A stretch of DNA of 64,000 bases from Reichenbachiella faecimaris. Its GTDB lineage: Bacteria > Bacteroidota > Bacteroidia > Cytophagales > Cyclobacteriaceae. The stretch lies in NCBI RefSeq assembly GCF_900176375.1, contig NZ_FWYF01000003.1:1-64000 (forward strand), written 5' to 3'. The position numbers and the translations under genes were made by a program. Shown here piece by piece: positions 45,916 to 55,491 of the stretch (position 1 is its first letter; each line of letters starts with the position of its first letter). The notes under the pieces were generated by a model, which was not told the DNA's origin, did no database searches, and saw only the letters and a list, made by a program, of their open reading frames with translations.

Positions 45916-46572
45916 ATGTCAAAAATATCTATACTCGTTGTTGATGATCACTCTTTAGTAAGAGAAGGGGTTATCACGATGCTTTCAATATATGATGATT
46001 TCACCATTATAGGAGAAGCCGAAAGCGGTGAGGAAGCACTCCAGAAAATTAGTGAACAAGCACCTGATGTCGTTTTGCTGGATATCAATATGCCCGGGAT
46101 GAATGGCATAGAGACTGCCAAGCGTATTGGTGCAGAACATGAAGGGGTAAGAATCATAATCCTATCTATGGAAGTTACTCAAGATCACATTTCAGAGGCC
46201 ATCAAGGCAGGAGTAGCAGGATACCTGGCTAAGGATACCAAAAAGGATATTTTGGCGGAAGCCATTCGAAAAGTGATGCAAGGCGAACAGTACTTTGGCC
46301 AGAAAATCTCGCAAGTCATATTCAAAGGATTCTACAATCAGAGCAAGGGAGAGCGTGTAGCCAACGAAAACAAAGATCTAAGTAAGCGTGAAGTGGAAGT
46401 ACTGCGTCAAATTGCTTCGGGACTTTCAAATCGCGAAATTGCAGACAAGCTGTTTATCAGTATTCGGACTGTAGACGCCCATAGAAATCATATCATGCAG
46501 AAGCTTGGATTGAAGAGTACAGCCCAATTGGTAAAGTATGCAATCCGTGAAAAAATCATAGAACTCGATTAA
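45916..46572 (+). CDS. NarL/FixJ-family response regulator
   Basis: A 218-residue regulator with a receiver (Asp in VVLLDINMPGMNG, about residue 56, and Lys in YLAKDTKKD) and a C-terminal LuxR-type helix-turn-helix (about residues 152-210, LSKREVEVLRQIASGLSNREI). It is the last gene of the four-gene phosphorelay group and the only one with a DNA-binding output. A terminator-like hairpin follows at 46625-46664. Confidence 0.94.
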   Translation: MSKISILVVDDHSLVREGVITMLSIYDDFTIIGEAESGEEALQKISEQAPDVVLLDINMPGMNGIETAKRIGAEHEGVRIIILSMEVTQDHISEAIKAGVAGYLAKDTKKDILAEAIRKVMQGEQYFGQKISQVIFKGFYNQSKGERVANENKDLSKREVEVLRQIASGLSNREIADKLFISIRTVDAHRNHIMQKLGLKSTAQLVKYAIREKIIELD

Positions 46573-46899
46573 TTTCCATTAGAATCTTCAAATCAAATAG
46601 GTAATTCTCCTAATCATACGAAAAACACTTAAATCCCCACTAGGGGATTTTGTATTTTAAGTGTGTCAGTGTGAAATATTTTCATGATTTATCCTTCAAT
46701 GCATTCTTTGAATAGTACAATATACAGGACTAAAATTAGGCTCTTATGGCTTTTGTAATGTTTAATACTCCTAAAAATCTAATTACGCAAAACCTCTATT
46801 TTTTCTGAACGACATCTGGTCTACTTTTGAATTGTAGTTAATCGTTAAGGCTTTTAGCTACCGTTTATTTGACCAGTTTTCAATCTAAACGCAAAAGCT
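46573..46899 (+). other. Intergenic region with terminator hairpin
   Basis: AAATCCCC (46631-46638) and GGGGATTT (46643-46650) form an 8-bp stem with loop ACTA, followed by a T-rich stretch; an outer pair ACACTTAAA / TTTAAGTGT (46625-46633, 46656-46664) overlaps it. It probably ends the NarL-type regulator transcript. The rest of the 327 bp is A/T-rich, with no gene visible, and should contain the promoter of the SiaC-type gene. Confidence 0.65.
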
Positions 46900-47313
46900 A
46901 TGAAAGGATATTTTATAAGATCGTCACGTGTGACACCTTCTATATACTTCAACCCCACAAAAGGGATTTTTGATATGAGAGGGAAGTCAAGTCCAGAAAA
47001 CCCACTGGCGTTTTATAATTATGTTCTGGAAAGCTTAGACAGCTACGCCGAAAGTGGCACAGCTAAGATGACAGCCAACTTGGCATTTGAATATTTCAAT
47101 ACAAGTTCTTCTAAGTGTTTATACATTTTTATGAAGAAGCTGTCTAAGATTGATGAAATGGGCAAAAAAGTAATAATCAACTGGTACTTCGAAGATGGAG
47201 ACGAAGACATGAAAGAGGCAGGAGAGGATTTGTGCAGTTTCTTCGACATGGAATTCAACTTCATGGAAATACCAGAGATCAAAGTACTTGGAGAAGAAAA
47301 ACAGTCAGCTTAA
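46900..47313 (+). CDS. SiaC-family regulatory phosphoprotein (DUF1987)
   Basis: A 137-residue protein of the DUF1987/SiaC family: MKGYFIRSSRVTPSIYFNPT, FDMRGKSSPENPLAFY and the phospho-site segment FEYFNTSSSKCL, whose Thr68 is at the same number as the phospho-threonine described for Pseudomonas SiaC. In that system SiaB phosphorylates SiaC, SiaA removes the phosphate, and unphosphorylated SiaC activates a diguanylate cyclase. No siaA or siaB is present here. The gene follows the phosphorelay group after 327 bp and ends in a terminator. Confidence 0.85.
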   Translation: MKGYFIRSSRVTPSIYFNPTKGIFDMRGKSSPENPLAFYNYVLESLDSYAESGTAKMTANLAFEYFNTSSSKCLYIFMKKLSKIDEMGKKVIINWYFEDGDEDMKEAGEDLCSFFDMEFNFMEIPEIKVLGEEKQSA

Positions 47314-47348
47314 TGACTTAAAGATAATGGGATAATACAGGTGGATTA

Positions 47349-47378
47349 AAAGGGTTGCTCTAGTGGCAGCCTTTTTTT
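47349..47378 (+). terminator. Terminator after SiaC-type gene
   Basis: AAGGGTTGC and GCAGCCTT pair with a one-base bulge around a short loop and are followed by seven T. Confidence 0.7.
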
Positions 47379-47410
47379 ATGCCCTTTCTGGTCTGATCCC
47401 TAATTTTAAA

Positions 47411-47438
47411 TCTAATGTCTTGACTCTAATGTCTTGAT
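47411..47438 (+). repeat. 14-bp tandem duplication upstream of the lolD-like gene
   Basis: TCTAATGTCTTGAC (47411-47424) is followed directly by TCTAATGTCTTGAT. A degenerate version of the same repeat stands upstream of yebC at 49010-49041. Confidence 0.7.
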
Positions 47439-47467
47439 TCATATATTTGCTGCACAACGGAATATAC

Positions 47468-48121
47468 ATGCTGCAGGCTACGAACATCGTTAAATCTTAT
47501 GGAGAACTTCAAGTACTCAAGGGCATAGACCTAAGAGTAGAAACAGGTGAAGTAGTATCAGTTGTAGGAGCCTCTGGTGCTGGTAAAAGCACCTTACTAC
47601 AGATTCTAGGCACACTCGATCAGCCAGATGGTGGCACAGTAGAGATCAATGGTCAAAACGTGTTCAAACTGAATTCCAAGTCACTAGCCTCTTTCCGAAA
47701 CCAAGAAATCGGGTTTGTATTTCAATTTCATAATCTGTTGCCCGAGTTCACCCTATTTGAAAACATTTGCATTCCCGCCTATATCAATGGAAAGAATGGC
47801 AAAGCATTAGCAGATTACGCCAGCCAGCTGATGAAGCTCCTGCACATTGAGCATCGTCGCGATCACAAGCCCTCGGAATTATCTGGGGGAGAATTACAAA
47901 GAGGGGCAGTCGCACGAGCCTTGATAAACAAGCCTTCTTTGATTTTTGCTGATGAGCCAAGTGGTAATCTAGATTCAGTAAATGCTGACGAATTGCACCA
48001 TTTATTCTTTCAGTTGCAAAAGGAGCTCAATCAGACTTTTATCATTGTCACCCATAATCAGGATCTTGCCGAAATGACTGATCGTAAGATTGTGATTCAG
48101 GACGGGCGAATTTTAGGCTAA
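47468..48121 (+). CDS. lolD: ABC transporter ATP-binding protein, LolD type
   Basis: A 217-residue ATPase from the ATG at 47468 (MLQATNIVKSYGELQ); the ATG 21 nt upstream is not typical for the family. Walker A GASGAGKST (about residue 36), signature LSGGELQRGAVARAL and Walker B LIFADEPSGNLD are intact. The sequence belongs to the MacB/LolD group that powers lipoprotein release or MacB-like permeases. No permease is adjacent, so LolD is the best but not certain name; it might serve one of the orphan MacB-type permeases such as that at 5857-8334. Confidence 0.85.
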   Translation: MLQATNIVKSYGELQVLKGIDLRVETGEVVSVVGASGAGKSTLLQILGTLDQPDGGTVEINGQNVFKLNSKSLASFRNQEIGFVFQFHNLLPEFTLFENICIPAYINGKNGKALADYASQLMKLLHIEHRRDHKPSELSGGELQRGAVARALINKPSLIFADEPSGNLDSVNADELHHLFFQLQKELNQTFIIVTHNQDLAEMTDRKIVIQDGRILG

Positions 48122-48133
48122 AACCCACCGACT

Positions 48134-48970
48134 ATGAATTTTTCCAAAGGGGTGCAGTTTATGATCATCTCTACCTTCACTTTTGCCCTGATGAAAGTCT
48201 GTGTGAAAATGATTTCGCACATTCCGGCCATTGAAATTATTTTTTTCCGATCCATTATCTCAATTGTACTTTGTGCCTTTTTCTTTATCAAGGACAAAAT
48301 CAACCCATGGGGTTCGAATAAAAAAATATTGATCCTCAGAGGAGTAGTAGGATCTATTGCCCTCGCCTCTTATTTTTATATACTTCAGCAAATTCCACTG
48401 GCTGCTGCAGCCAGTATGCAGTATATGGCACCAATTTTTACAGCCATACTCGGAGTTTTTATTGTCAAGGAGCATGTGAGCGGCAAGCAATATTTTTACT
48501 TCTTGATTTCCTTTTTAGGAATCATCGTCATTCAAGGATTTGACGCCAGGATATCAATGATCCATTTAATTATTGGAATTGGAGGGGCAATATTTACTGG
48601 GCTGGCCTACAATTGTATCCGAATACTCAAAAATTCAGAGCATCCGCTAGTGATCATATTCTATTTCCCCTTGGTGTCCTTGCCTTTGGCAGGAGCCATT
48701 TCATTTTTCAACTGGATAAATCCCGTGGGCTGGGATTGGATGTATTTATTATTGGTAGGGATCTTTACCCAAATCGCTCAATATTTCATGACCCGTTCTT
48801 ATCAGGCAGAAGAACTATCTAAAGTTTCGATTATCAACTACATGGGGATCATTTATTCATTGGCCTTTGGCTTCATTATCTTCGGAGAAACCTACGAATG
48901 GTTGAGTTATATAGGAATGGCCTTGGTGATCATTGGAATTATTCTCAATCTCAGGTATAAGAAGGCTTGA
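48134..48970 (+). CDS. EamA/DMT-family permease
   Basis: A 278-residue integral membrane protein with ten predicted helices in two EamA repeats (about residues 1-135 and 145-275; the repeats share the LxxxxPLxxAaa and FGE patterns). The family moves small metabolites such as amino acids, nucleotides or their waste products across the inner membrane. It is 12 nt downstream of the LolD-type gene, so co-transcribed, but the functional link is unclear. The substrate is unknown. Confidence 0.88.
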   Translation: MNFSKGVQFMIISTFTFALMKVCVKMISHIPAIEIIFFRSIISIVLCAFFFIKDKINPWGSNKKILILRGVVGSIALASYFYILQQIPLAAAASMQYMAPIFTAILGVFIVKEHVSGKQYFYFLISFLGIIVIQGFDARISMIHLIIGIGGAIFTGLAYNCIRILKNSEHPLVIIFYFPLVSLPLAGAISFFNWINPVGWDWMYLLLVGIFTQIAQYFMTRSYQAEELSKVSIINYMGIIYSLAFGFIIFGETYEWLSYIGMALVIIGIILNLRYKKA

Positions 48971-49009
48971 TCATTTTTGAGTAATTCTTAATTTTGAATC
49001 CGAAATTTT

Positions 49010-49041
49010 AAGTCTTGACTCTTTTATCTTGATTCTTGGCT
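49010..49041 (+). repeat. Degenerate tandem repeat upstream of yebC
   Basis: AGTCTTGACTC, TATCTTGATTC and TTGGCTC follow each other with a period of about 14 bp. The unit is the same TCTTGAYTC seen as a perfect tandem at 47411-47438. Confidence 0.5.
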
Positions 49042-49074
49042 CAATTTTTTTTAAAATATTGAATTCGTCAGATT

Positions 49075-49824
49075 ATGTCAGGACATAGTAAGTGGTCTAC
49101 CATCAAGCGAAAGAAAGGTGCTGCAGATGCCAAACGAGGCAAGATATTTTCGCGCTTCAGTAAGGAAATCACAGTAGCAGTGAAAGAAGGTGGCAGTGGA
49201 GACCCTGAAGGCAATCCTCGTTTGCGTATGGCCATACAAAATGCCAAAGGTGCAAACATGCCCAAGGACAACATAGAGCGTGCGATTAAAAAAGGAACAG
49301 GTGGAGATGCCAGCTCATATATTGAGCAGACTTTCGAGGGGTATGCCCCTTCTGGTGTGGCAGTATTTGTAGAGTGTCTAACTGATAATCAAAACAGAAC
49401 AGTGCAAGAAGTTCGAGCAGCCTTCACTAAAAATGAAGGGAGCTTAGGTACCAATGGTTCCTTGGAATTTATCTTCGAAAGAAAGGGAGTTTTCACTTTG
49501 CCGGTAAAGGAAGGAATGCAAGTTGAAGAATTGGAGTTGGAGCTAATCGACGGCGGTGCTGATGAATTTATAGTAGAGGGAGATTACCTGACTGTGATGT
49601 GCGTTCTCGAAGATTTTGGAAACCTCAATAAAAAGTTTGAAGAGCTCGGAATCGAACTTGAAAATGCCGAACTCCAGCGTATCCCTAACAATACCAAAGC
49701 CGTAAATGATGAAGAGTTTCAAAAAGTAATGAAGCTTATCGATACCCTCGAAGACAACGACGACGTGCAGCAAGTCTGGCACAATCTCGAAGTGGGTGAC
49801 GGCCAGGAGGAGTTGTTGGCCTAG
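49075..49824 (+). CDS. yebC: YebC/PmpR-family protein
   Basis: A 249-residue member of the YebC/TACO1 family, starting MSGHSKWSTIKRKKGAADAK, the family hallmark. The GTGGDASSYIEQTFEGYAPSGVAVFVE segment (about residues 75-101) and an acidic C-terminal domain are present. Members were first described as transcription regulators, and more recently as factors that help ribosomes through proline-rich stretches. It is a single gene, convergent with the membrane protein at 49827. Confidence 0.95.
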   Translation: MSGHSKWSTIKRKKGAADAKRGKIFSRFSKEITVAVKEGGSGDPEGNPRLRMAIQNAKGANMPKDNIERAIKKGTGGDASSYIEQTFEGYAPSGVAVFVECLTDNQNRTVQEVRAAFTKNEGSLGTNGSLEFIFERKGVFTLPVKEGMQVEELELELIDGGADEFIVEGDYLTVMCVLEDFGNLNKKFEELGIELENAELQRIPNNTKAVNDEEFQKVMKLIDTLEDNDDVQQVWHNLEVGDGQEELLA

Positions 49825-49826
49825 TA

Positions 49827-50504
49827 TTAGTAGTTTTTTAAGAGTTGAGGTCTATCTGCTTCAAATAAACCAGAATCGTTAATCTTGAATTTTTGAAAAT
49901 ATAATCTTTCTGCTACGTCATAATATTTGATCGTGAAAGTGGCTCCATTTAAATTTCTCATTTCCTTAAAGGATTTTTTACTGCTTATTACTCCATTTAA
50001 TTTTTCATCTTTCATAAATGACCGCTCCCAGAATGGCAGTTGAATTGGTTGAAAATCATCGCTTTCAAACGCTTTGTATCGACAGTTCGCACGAATCAGG
50101 GTAAGCTCAATTGATAATTGATTAATATGATGGTTTTTAGGATCAGAGCTCAACCTCCATTCTGGTAGTATACTTATTCGTTGCATCTCTGTATTTTCCA
50201 TTCTTTGTGTTTCTAAATGCTCTACCGTTTTTTGGTGTGCATCTGCAGATTTTTGAAGCTCTGTTCTGGTTAAGCGTAAGTCTTCTCTTTGGAGGTGTAT
50301 TGTATATATAAAGGCTGCAAAAGCTAGTCCAGAGAAGAGAGTGTTCAATGCTCCATATTTATCTCCAAATTGGCCAGATATTGCCGGGTCTGGATAGAAA
50401 TAATTGATCCCAAAATGGTAACAGAACCATATTAATGTAATCAACAGACCCCAGATAATAAATGGTCGCCATGTGGTCGCTTTGTTCGTGTTTTCACTAC
50501 TCAT
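49827..50504 (-). CDS. Two-span membrane protein of unknown function
   Basis: A 225-residue protein with membrane segments at about residues 12-31 and 50-67, a conserved-looking loop SGQFGDKYGALNTLFSGLAF between them, a coiled coil (about 68-105, LQREDLRLTRTELQKS) and a beta-rich cytoplasmic part of about 110 residues. The N-terminal pattern is widespread in Bacteroidota and resembles the topology of putative abortive-infection (PutAbiC-like) proteins, but I cannot assign a function. Its stop codon is 2 bp from that of yebC. Relatives are usually variable between strains. Confidence 0.65.
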   Translation of the reverse strand: MSSENTNKATTWRPFIIWGLLITLIWFCYHFGINYFYPDPAISGQFGDKYGALNTLFSGLAFAAFIYTIHLQREDLRLTRTELQKSADAHQKTVEHLETQRMENTEMQRISILPEWRLSSDPKNHHINQLSIELTLIRANCRYKAFESDDFQPIQLPFWERSFMKDEKLNGVISSKKSFKEMRNLNGATFTIKYYDVAERLYFQKFKINDSGLFEADRPQLLKNY

Positions 50505-50572
50505 AATAAGGAAGAATTGAAATCAAAGCATAAGATACTTAATTCTGGTTTTTGTGAGGAATAGGATTTACA

Positions 50573-50607
50573 CAAAAAAACCCCGACTAAAAGCCGAGGT
50601 TTCAATT
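50573..50607 (-). terminator. Probable terminator after gap
   Basis: AAACCCCG and CGAGGTTT pair with one mismatch around ACTAAAAGC, with an A-run on the left that reads as T on the minus strand. It lies about 50 bp after the GAPDH stop codon. Confidence 0.6.
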
Positions 50608-50654
50608 TCATTAAGCTCTAATGCCCTTGTTGGTGTTGTCACCAATAAGTCATA

Positions 50655-51644
<990 letters not shown>

Positions 51645-51803
51645 TTAATAATTTAGTGTGTGTTAAAAATTTTGGCAAAACTAATAGGTTGAACGACTAA
51701 TTCAAATATTTGGTTCGTAAAGAAACCAACTGTTATTTGGATGTTTGCTAATTTATCAACAGAAAATATCAAGATATCATAATATTTATAGACTTTCGTT
51801 GAA

Positions 51804-54233
51804 TTGATCGCAAAAAATGCCATAGAAACCGGCGTAAACTGGTTCCATTCGAAAAATTGGAAGGTTTATAAATTTCAGAAAGAAATGTGGCAAGCTTTTT
51901 TCGATTTACCCAATGGCCTGCTCAATGCCCCTACTGGAAGCGGAAAAACCTTCGCGCTATGGATTCCTGCAGCCATGAATGCTCATGCGGCGAGATCACA
52001 GAAAAAGAGACTCAAGGTGATTTGGCTCACTCCTTTGAAAGCTTTGGCTAATGATATTAAGCTGGCGCTAGAAGAGTTTAGTTACGACAATAAATTAGGA
52101 TTAAATATTGCCATCCGTACAGGCGAGACATCAGCTGCGGAGCGTAAGAAAATAACGGACGCTGCTCCCGACGCGCTCATTATTACTCCAGAGAGCTTGC
52201 ACCTCATGCTAAGCCAAAAAAATGCTCCAAATTATTTCAGTAATCTACAATGTGTGATTGTAGATGAATGGCATGAATTGTTGGGTACCAAACGAGGAGT
52301 TCAAGTGGAGTTGGCCTTGTCAAAGCTAAGAGCATGGTCAGATGTTGAATTAAAAACCTGGGGGATATCCGCCACTGTTGGCAATATGGACGAGGCACTA
52401 GCAACTCTCACAGGCCCAAGTCAGAAAGGCCAGATTATTCGTGCTAACATTCAGAAAAAGATTAATATCAAATCTGTAATCCCCAAAAAAATAGAAAACT
52501 ACCCATGGGCGGGTCATTTAGGCATTCGTCTAATGAAGGAGGTGATGGATATTGTGAAACAAAACAATACCACCCTACTCTTCACAAATACGCGTTCACA
52601 AACTGAAATTTGGTATCAAGGGATTATGGATAAGTATCCTGAGATGATTGGCATCATGGCCATGCATCATGGCTCTATTGATAATGATATCAGAAGGTGG
52701 GTGGAGGATGCGCTCAATGCTGGAAAACTGAAGTTAGTAATTTGTACCTCAAGCCTGGATTTGGGCGTAGATTTTCGCCCGGTAGATATGGTCATTCAGG
52801 TGGGTAGCCCTAAGGGCGTCTCCAGGTTTTTCCAAAGAGCAGGAAGGAGTGGTCATGGGCCTGGGGAAACCAGTCAAATGCGATTTGTGCCTACTCACGC
52901 TTTAGAACTTATGGAAGCAGCCGCACTGCGATCAGCCATTGATGATGACTTGTATGAACCAAGAAAGCCACTGACCAATTGCATTGACGTATTGGTGCAA
53001 TATCTAGTCACTTTGGCTGTTGGAGATGGCTTTTTTCCAGACGAAGTGTATCACGAAGTGCAATCCACTCACTGCTACAAAGAGCTGACAATAGAGCAAT
53101 GGCAATGGTGCCTTACTTTTATCACTACAGGAGGAGAGAGCTTGTCTCAATATGAAGAGTTTTCTAAAGTGGAAATACTGAATGGCGTGTACAAAGTCAA
53201 CCGCCAACGAACTGCCATGAGACATCGCCTAAGTATGGGGACGATTGTGGGAGATCCTTCACTCAAAGTACGGTTCCTCACAGGGGGGTATGTAGGCACA
53301 GTAGAGGAAAGTTTAATCTCTCGATTGAATGCTGGAGATGTGTTTTGGTTTGCCGGGCAAGCACTTGAGTTTGTGAGAATCAAAGACCTGACAGTCATTG
53401 TAAAAAAGGGGAGAAACAAAAAGGGAATCGTGCCAAGATGGGGAGGAGGACGAATTCCTTTGTCTTCTCAACTGTCTAGGTTGTTACGTCAAAAATTTGA
53501 GTTAGCCGCACAGGGGACTTATGAATCTGTAGAGATGAAAAGGCTCAGACCACTACTAGACTTGCAAGCCAGGCTTTCTATTATACCAGATAGCCAAACA
53601 CTGTTGATTGAAAAAACACAAACCAAAGAAGGATATCATGTATTTGTATTTCCTTTTGAGGGAAGAGCTGTGCATGAGGTACTTGCAGGTGTGGTAGCCT
53701 TTAGAATGGCGCAGTCTCAGCCCATTACTTTTTCCATTTCCATGAATGATTATGGGTTTGAGTTGCTGTCTGATCAGGAAATTCCAATAGAAGATGCATT
53801 AGAGCAAGACTTATTCACGGTCAAGGATATTTTCTTTGATATTACCTCTTCCATCAACCAATCCGAAATGGCTCGAAGGAGATTTAGAGATATTGCTACG
53901 ATCTCTGGTTTGGTTTTTCAAGGTCATCCAGGTCAACCAGTAAGAGGTAAGCATCTGCAAATGAATTCTGGAATCATTTACAAGGCATTGGCAGATTATG
54001 ATCCTGATAATTTGTTGTTGAAACAGGCCGAAGAAGAAGTCTTGTCACTACAGCTTGAGCAGGAACGGTTCCTGGAATCCATGGGGCGTATCAACCAACA
54101 AAAAATAAAACTGATTCGAACAACGCAACCTACTCCTTTTTCATTTCCTATATTAGTAGACGGTATGAGAGAGCGTATAAGTTCAGAAAGTCTCAGTGAG
54201 CGCATCGCCAAGATGCAGGTGAATATGGAGTGA
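51804..54233 (+). CDS. Ligase-associated DNA damage response DEXH-box helicase
   Basis: An 809-residue Lhr-type superfamily 2 helicase starting at TTG 51804. Walker A NAPTGSGKTFALW (about residue 43), DEWHELLG (motif II, about 155), SATVGNM (motif III) and the C-terminal helicase motifs with QRAGRSGHGPGETS (motif VI, about 350) are clear, followed by the Lhr winged-helix/C-terminal extension. This subgroup is normally encoded with an ATP-dependent DNA ligase, an exonuclease and the PdeM nuclease. PdeM is three genes downstream, but ligase and exonuclease are absent from this window. Confidence 0.9.
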   Translation: MIAKNAIETGVNWFHSKNWKVYKFQKEMWQAFFDLPNGLLNAPTGSGKTFALWIPAAMNAHAARSQKKRLKVIWLTPLKALANDIKLALEEFSYDNKLGLNIAIRTGETSAAERKKITDAAPDALIITPESLHLMLSQKNAPNYFSNLQCVIVDEWHELLGTKRGVQVELALSKLRAWSDVELKTWGISATVGNMDEALATLTGPSQKGQIIRANIQKKINIKSVIPKKIENYPWAGHLGIRLMKEVMDIVKQNNTTLLFTNTRSQTEIWYQGIMDKYPEMIGIMAMHHGSIDNDIRRWVEDALNAGKLKLVICTSSLDLGVDFRPVDMVIQVGSPKGVSRFFQRAGRSGHGPGETSQMRFVPTHALELMEAAALRSAIDDDLYEPRKPLTNCIDVLVQYLVTLAVGDGFFPDEVYHEVQSTHCYKELTIEQWQWCLTFITTGGESLSQYEEFSKVEILNGVYKVNRQRTAMRHRLSMGTIVGDPSLKVRFLTGGYVGTVEESLISRLNAGDVFWFAGQALEFVRIKDLTVIVKKGRNKKGIVPRWGGGRIPLSSQLSRLLRQKFELAAQGTYESVEMKRLRPLLDLQARLSIIPDSQTLLIEKTQTKEGYHVFVFPFEGRAVHEVLAGVVAFRMAQSQPITFSISMNDYGFELLSDQEIPIEDALEQDLFTVKDIFFDITSSINQSEMARRRFRDIATISGLVFQGHPGQPVRGKHLQMNSGIIYKALADYDPDNLLLKQAEEEVLSLQLEQERFLESMGRINQQKIKLIRTTQPTPFSFPILVDGMRERISSESLSERIAKMQVNME

Positions 54234-54245
54234 TCATGTATTTAG

Positions 54246-54336
54246 GTCATCTCGTAGTGCAACGAAGAGATCTCCTGAGCGACAGGCAGATCTGCTAGAA
54301 ACTGATAAGATTTCTTCGCTATCGCTCCGAAATGAC
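54246..54336. repeat. Dispersed palindromic intergenic repeat, copy A
   Basis: GTCATCTCG (54246-54254) and CGAAATGAC (54328-54336) are outer arms, GAAGAGATCT (54264-54273) and AGATTTCTTC (54308-54317) inner arms, each with one mismatch. Composition (GTCATYTCG, GAGATCT) matches the element at 62977-63058 and the familiar intergenic repeats of Bacteroidota. Confidence 0.65.
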
Positions 54337-54367
54337 ACTTAACTTTAAAGAATTGAATGTAAGAAAA

Positions 54368-54802
54368 ATGAAACCAATGCTAATAATTTCAACCTTACTC
54401 TTTTTTGTACTTCACGCGACTTCTGCCCAAGATCCCATCATTGGCCAGTGGAAAACCATAGATGATGAAACTGGAAAACCTAGATCTGTTGTGGAGATTT
54501 ATAAAAAAGGAGACATGTACTATGGCAAAGTAGTAGATATGTTTCTCGAACCACACGAAGACCCAGACCCAGTCTGTGATGATTGTGACGAAGACGATCC
54601 CAGATACATGCAAAAAACCATGGGTATGGAAATATTGAAAGGAGCAAAAAAAGAGGGGGATGAATATGTGGATGGGAAAATTCTAGATCCAGAAAATGGC
54701 AAAGTATATAGTTGTAAACTTTGGATGGAAGATGGGCAACTAAAATTAAGAGGATACATAGCGTTTTTCTATCGGACTCAGACTTGGTTAAAGTATGAAT
54801 GA
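54368..54802 (+). CDS. DUF2147 exported protein
   Basis: A 144-residue protein from the ATG at 54368 (MKPMLIISTLLFFVL), which begins a proper signal peptide; an upstream in-frame ATG would add 12 polar residues. The mature part has the DUF2147 pattern: IIGQWKTIDDETGKPRSVVEIYKKGDMYYGKV, a Cys pair VCDDCDEDD, and the ending LRGYIAFFYRTQTWLKYE. The lipocalin-like family is common in periplasm of Bacteroidota, function unknown. Its 3' end overlaps the next gene by 8 nt, which ties it to the repair cluster, at least in expression. Confidence 0.87.
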   Translation: MKPMLIISTLLFFVLHATSAQDPIIGQWKTIDDETGKPRSVVEIYKKGDMYYGKVVDMFLEPHEDPDPVCDDCDEDDPRYMQKTMGMEILKGAKKEGDEYVDGKILDPENGKVYSCKLWMEDGQLKLRGYIAFFYRTQTWLKYE

Positions 54803-55478
54803 AAGGCTGTTAACCCATTACAATAATTTATGGGAAAGTGCTAGATCGCAGTTTGTGAATGGTAAATGCAAAGTTGATCCCTTGATAGATGATCATCATG
54901 ATCAGAGACGTGGAATTACGTTGTTGGCAAGGCCAGATCAAACGATCATTGACAAAATATCAGATTTACAGAATAACCTAAAGCACATAGAGCCCGAACA
55001 ATATTTTCAACCGATTTCAGATTTGCATCTGACAGTACTTTCTATCATCTCTTGTTATGCTGGATTTGATCTGAGTCAAATTAAAACAGAGAGTTATAAG
55101 AAAATAGTTAGCGAGTGTTTAACCAAATCAATCACCATAAGGTGTCAAGGAATTACCGCAAGCCCTTCAGGTGTTTTAATTCAGGGCTTCCCAGAAGGAA
55201 ATGAACTTGAAACATTAAGAGAAGGGCTTAGGGATAGCTTCAAAAGCGCTGATCTCCCCCACTCAATTGATAGTCGCTATAGAATTAGTACTGCCCACCT
55301 AACGATTATGCGATTCAGAAAACCAATGGTTAACCCAAAGAAATTTGTAGGGTTGCTAGAAAAATTCCAACATCATTTTTTTGGCAAGATGAAGATCGGT
55401 GAATTGCACTTGGTTTTCAATGACTGGTACCAGCGCACTGAAATCGTAAAAGATCTGGCTACTTTTGAGCTTTATTGA
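54795..55478 (+). CDS. 2H phosphoesterase (2'-5' RNA ligase superfamily), second copy in window
   Basis: A 227-residue protein with two HxT motifs: DLHLTV (His78, Thr80) and AHLTIM (His168, Thr170), about 90 residues apart. It overlaps the DUF2147 gene by 8 nt and is followed by pdeM after 13 nt. Placement between a repair helicase and a repair nuclease suggests work on a 2',3'-cyclic or other unusual phosphate at DNA or RNA ends, but this is inference. It is only remotely similar to the 185-residue member at 4544. Confidence 0.8.
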   Translation: MNERLLTHYNNLWESARSQFVNGKCKVDPLIDDHHDQRRGITLLARPDQTIIDKISDLQNNLKHIEPEQYFQPISDLHLTVLSIISCYAGFDLSQIKTESYKKIVSECLTKSITIRCQGITASPSGVLIQGFPEGNELETLREGLRDSFKSADLPHSIDSRYRISTAHLTIMRFRKPMVNPKKFVGLLEKFQHHFFGKMKIGELHLVFNDWYQRTEIVKDLATFELY

Positions 55479-55491
55479 GTGGTGACATTTC

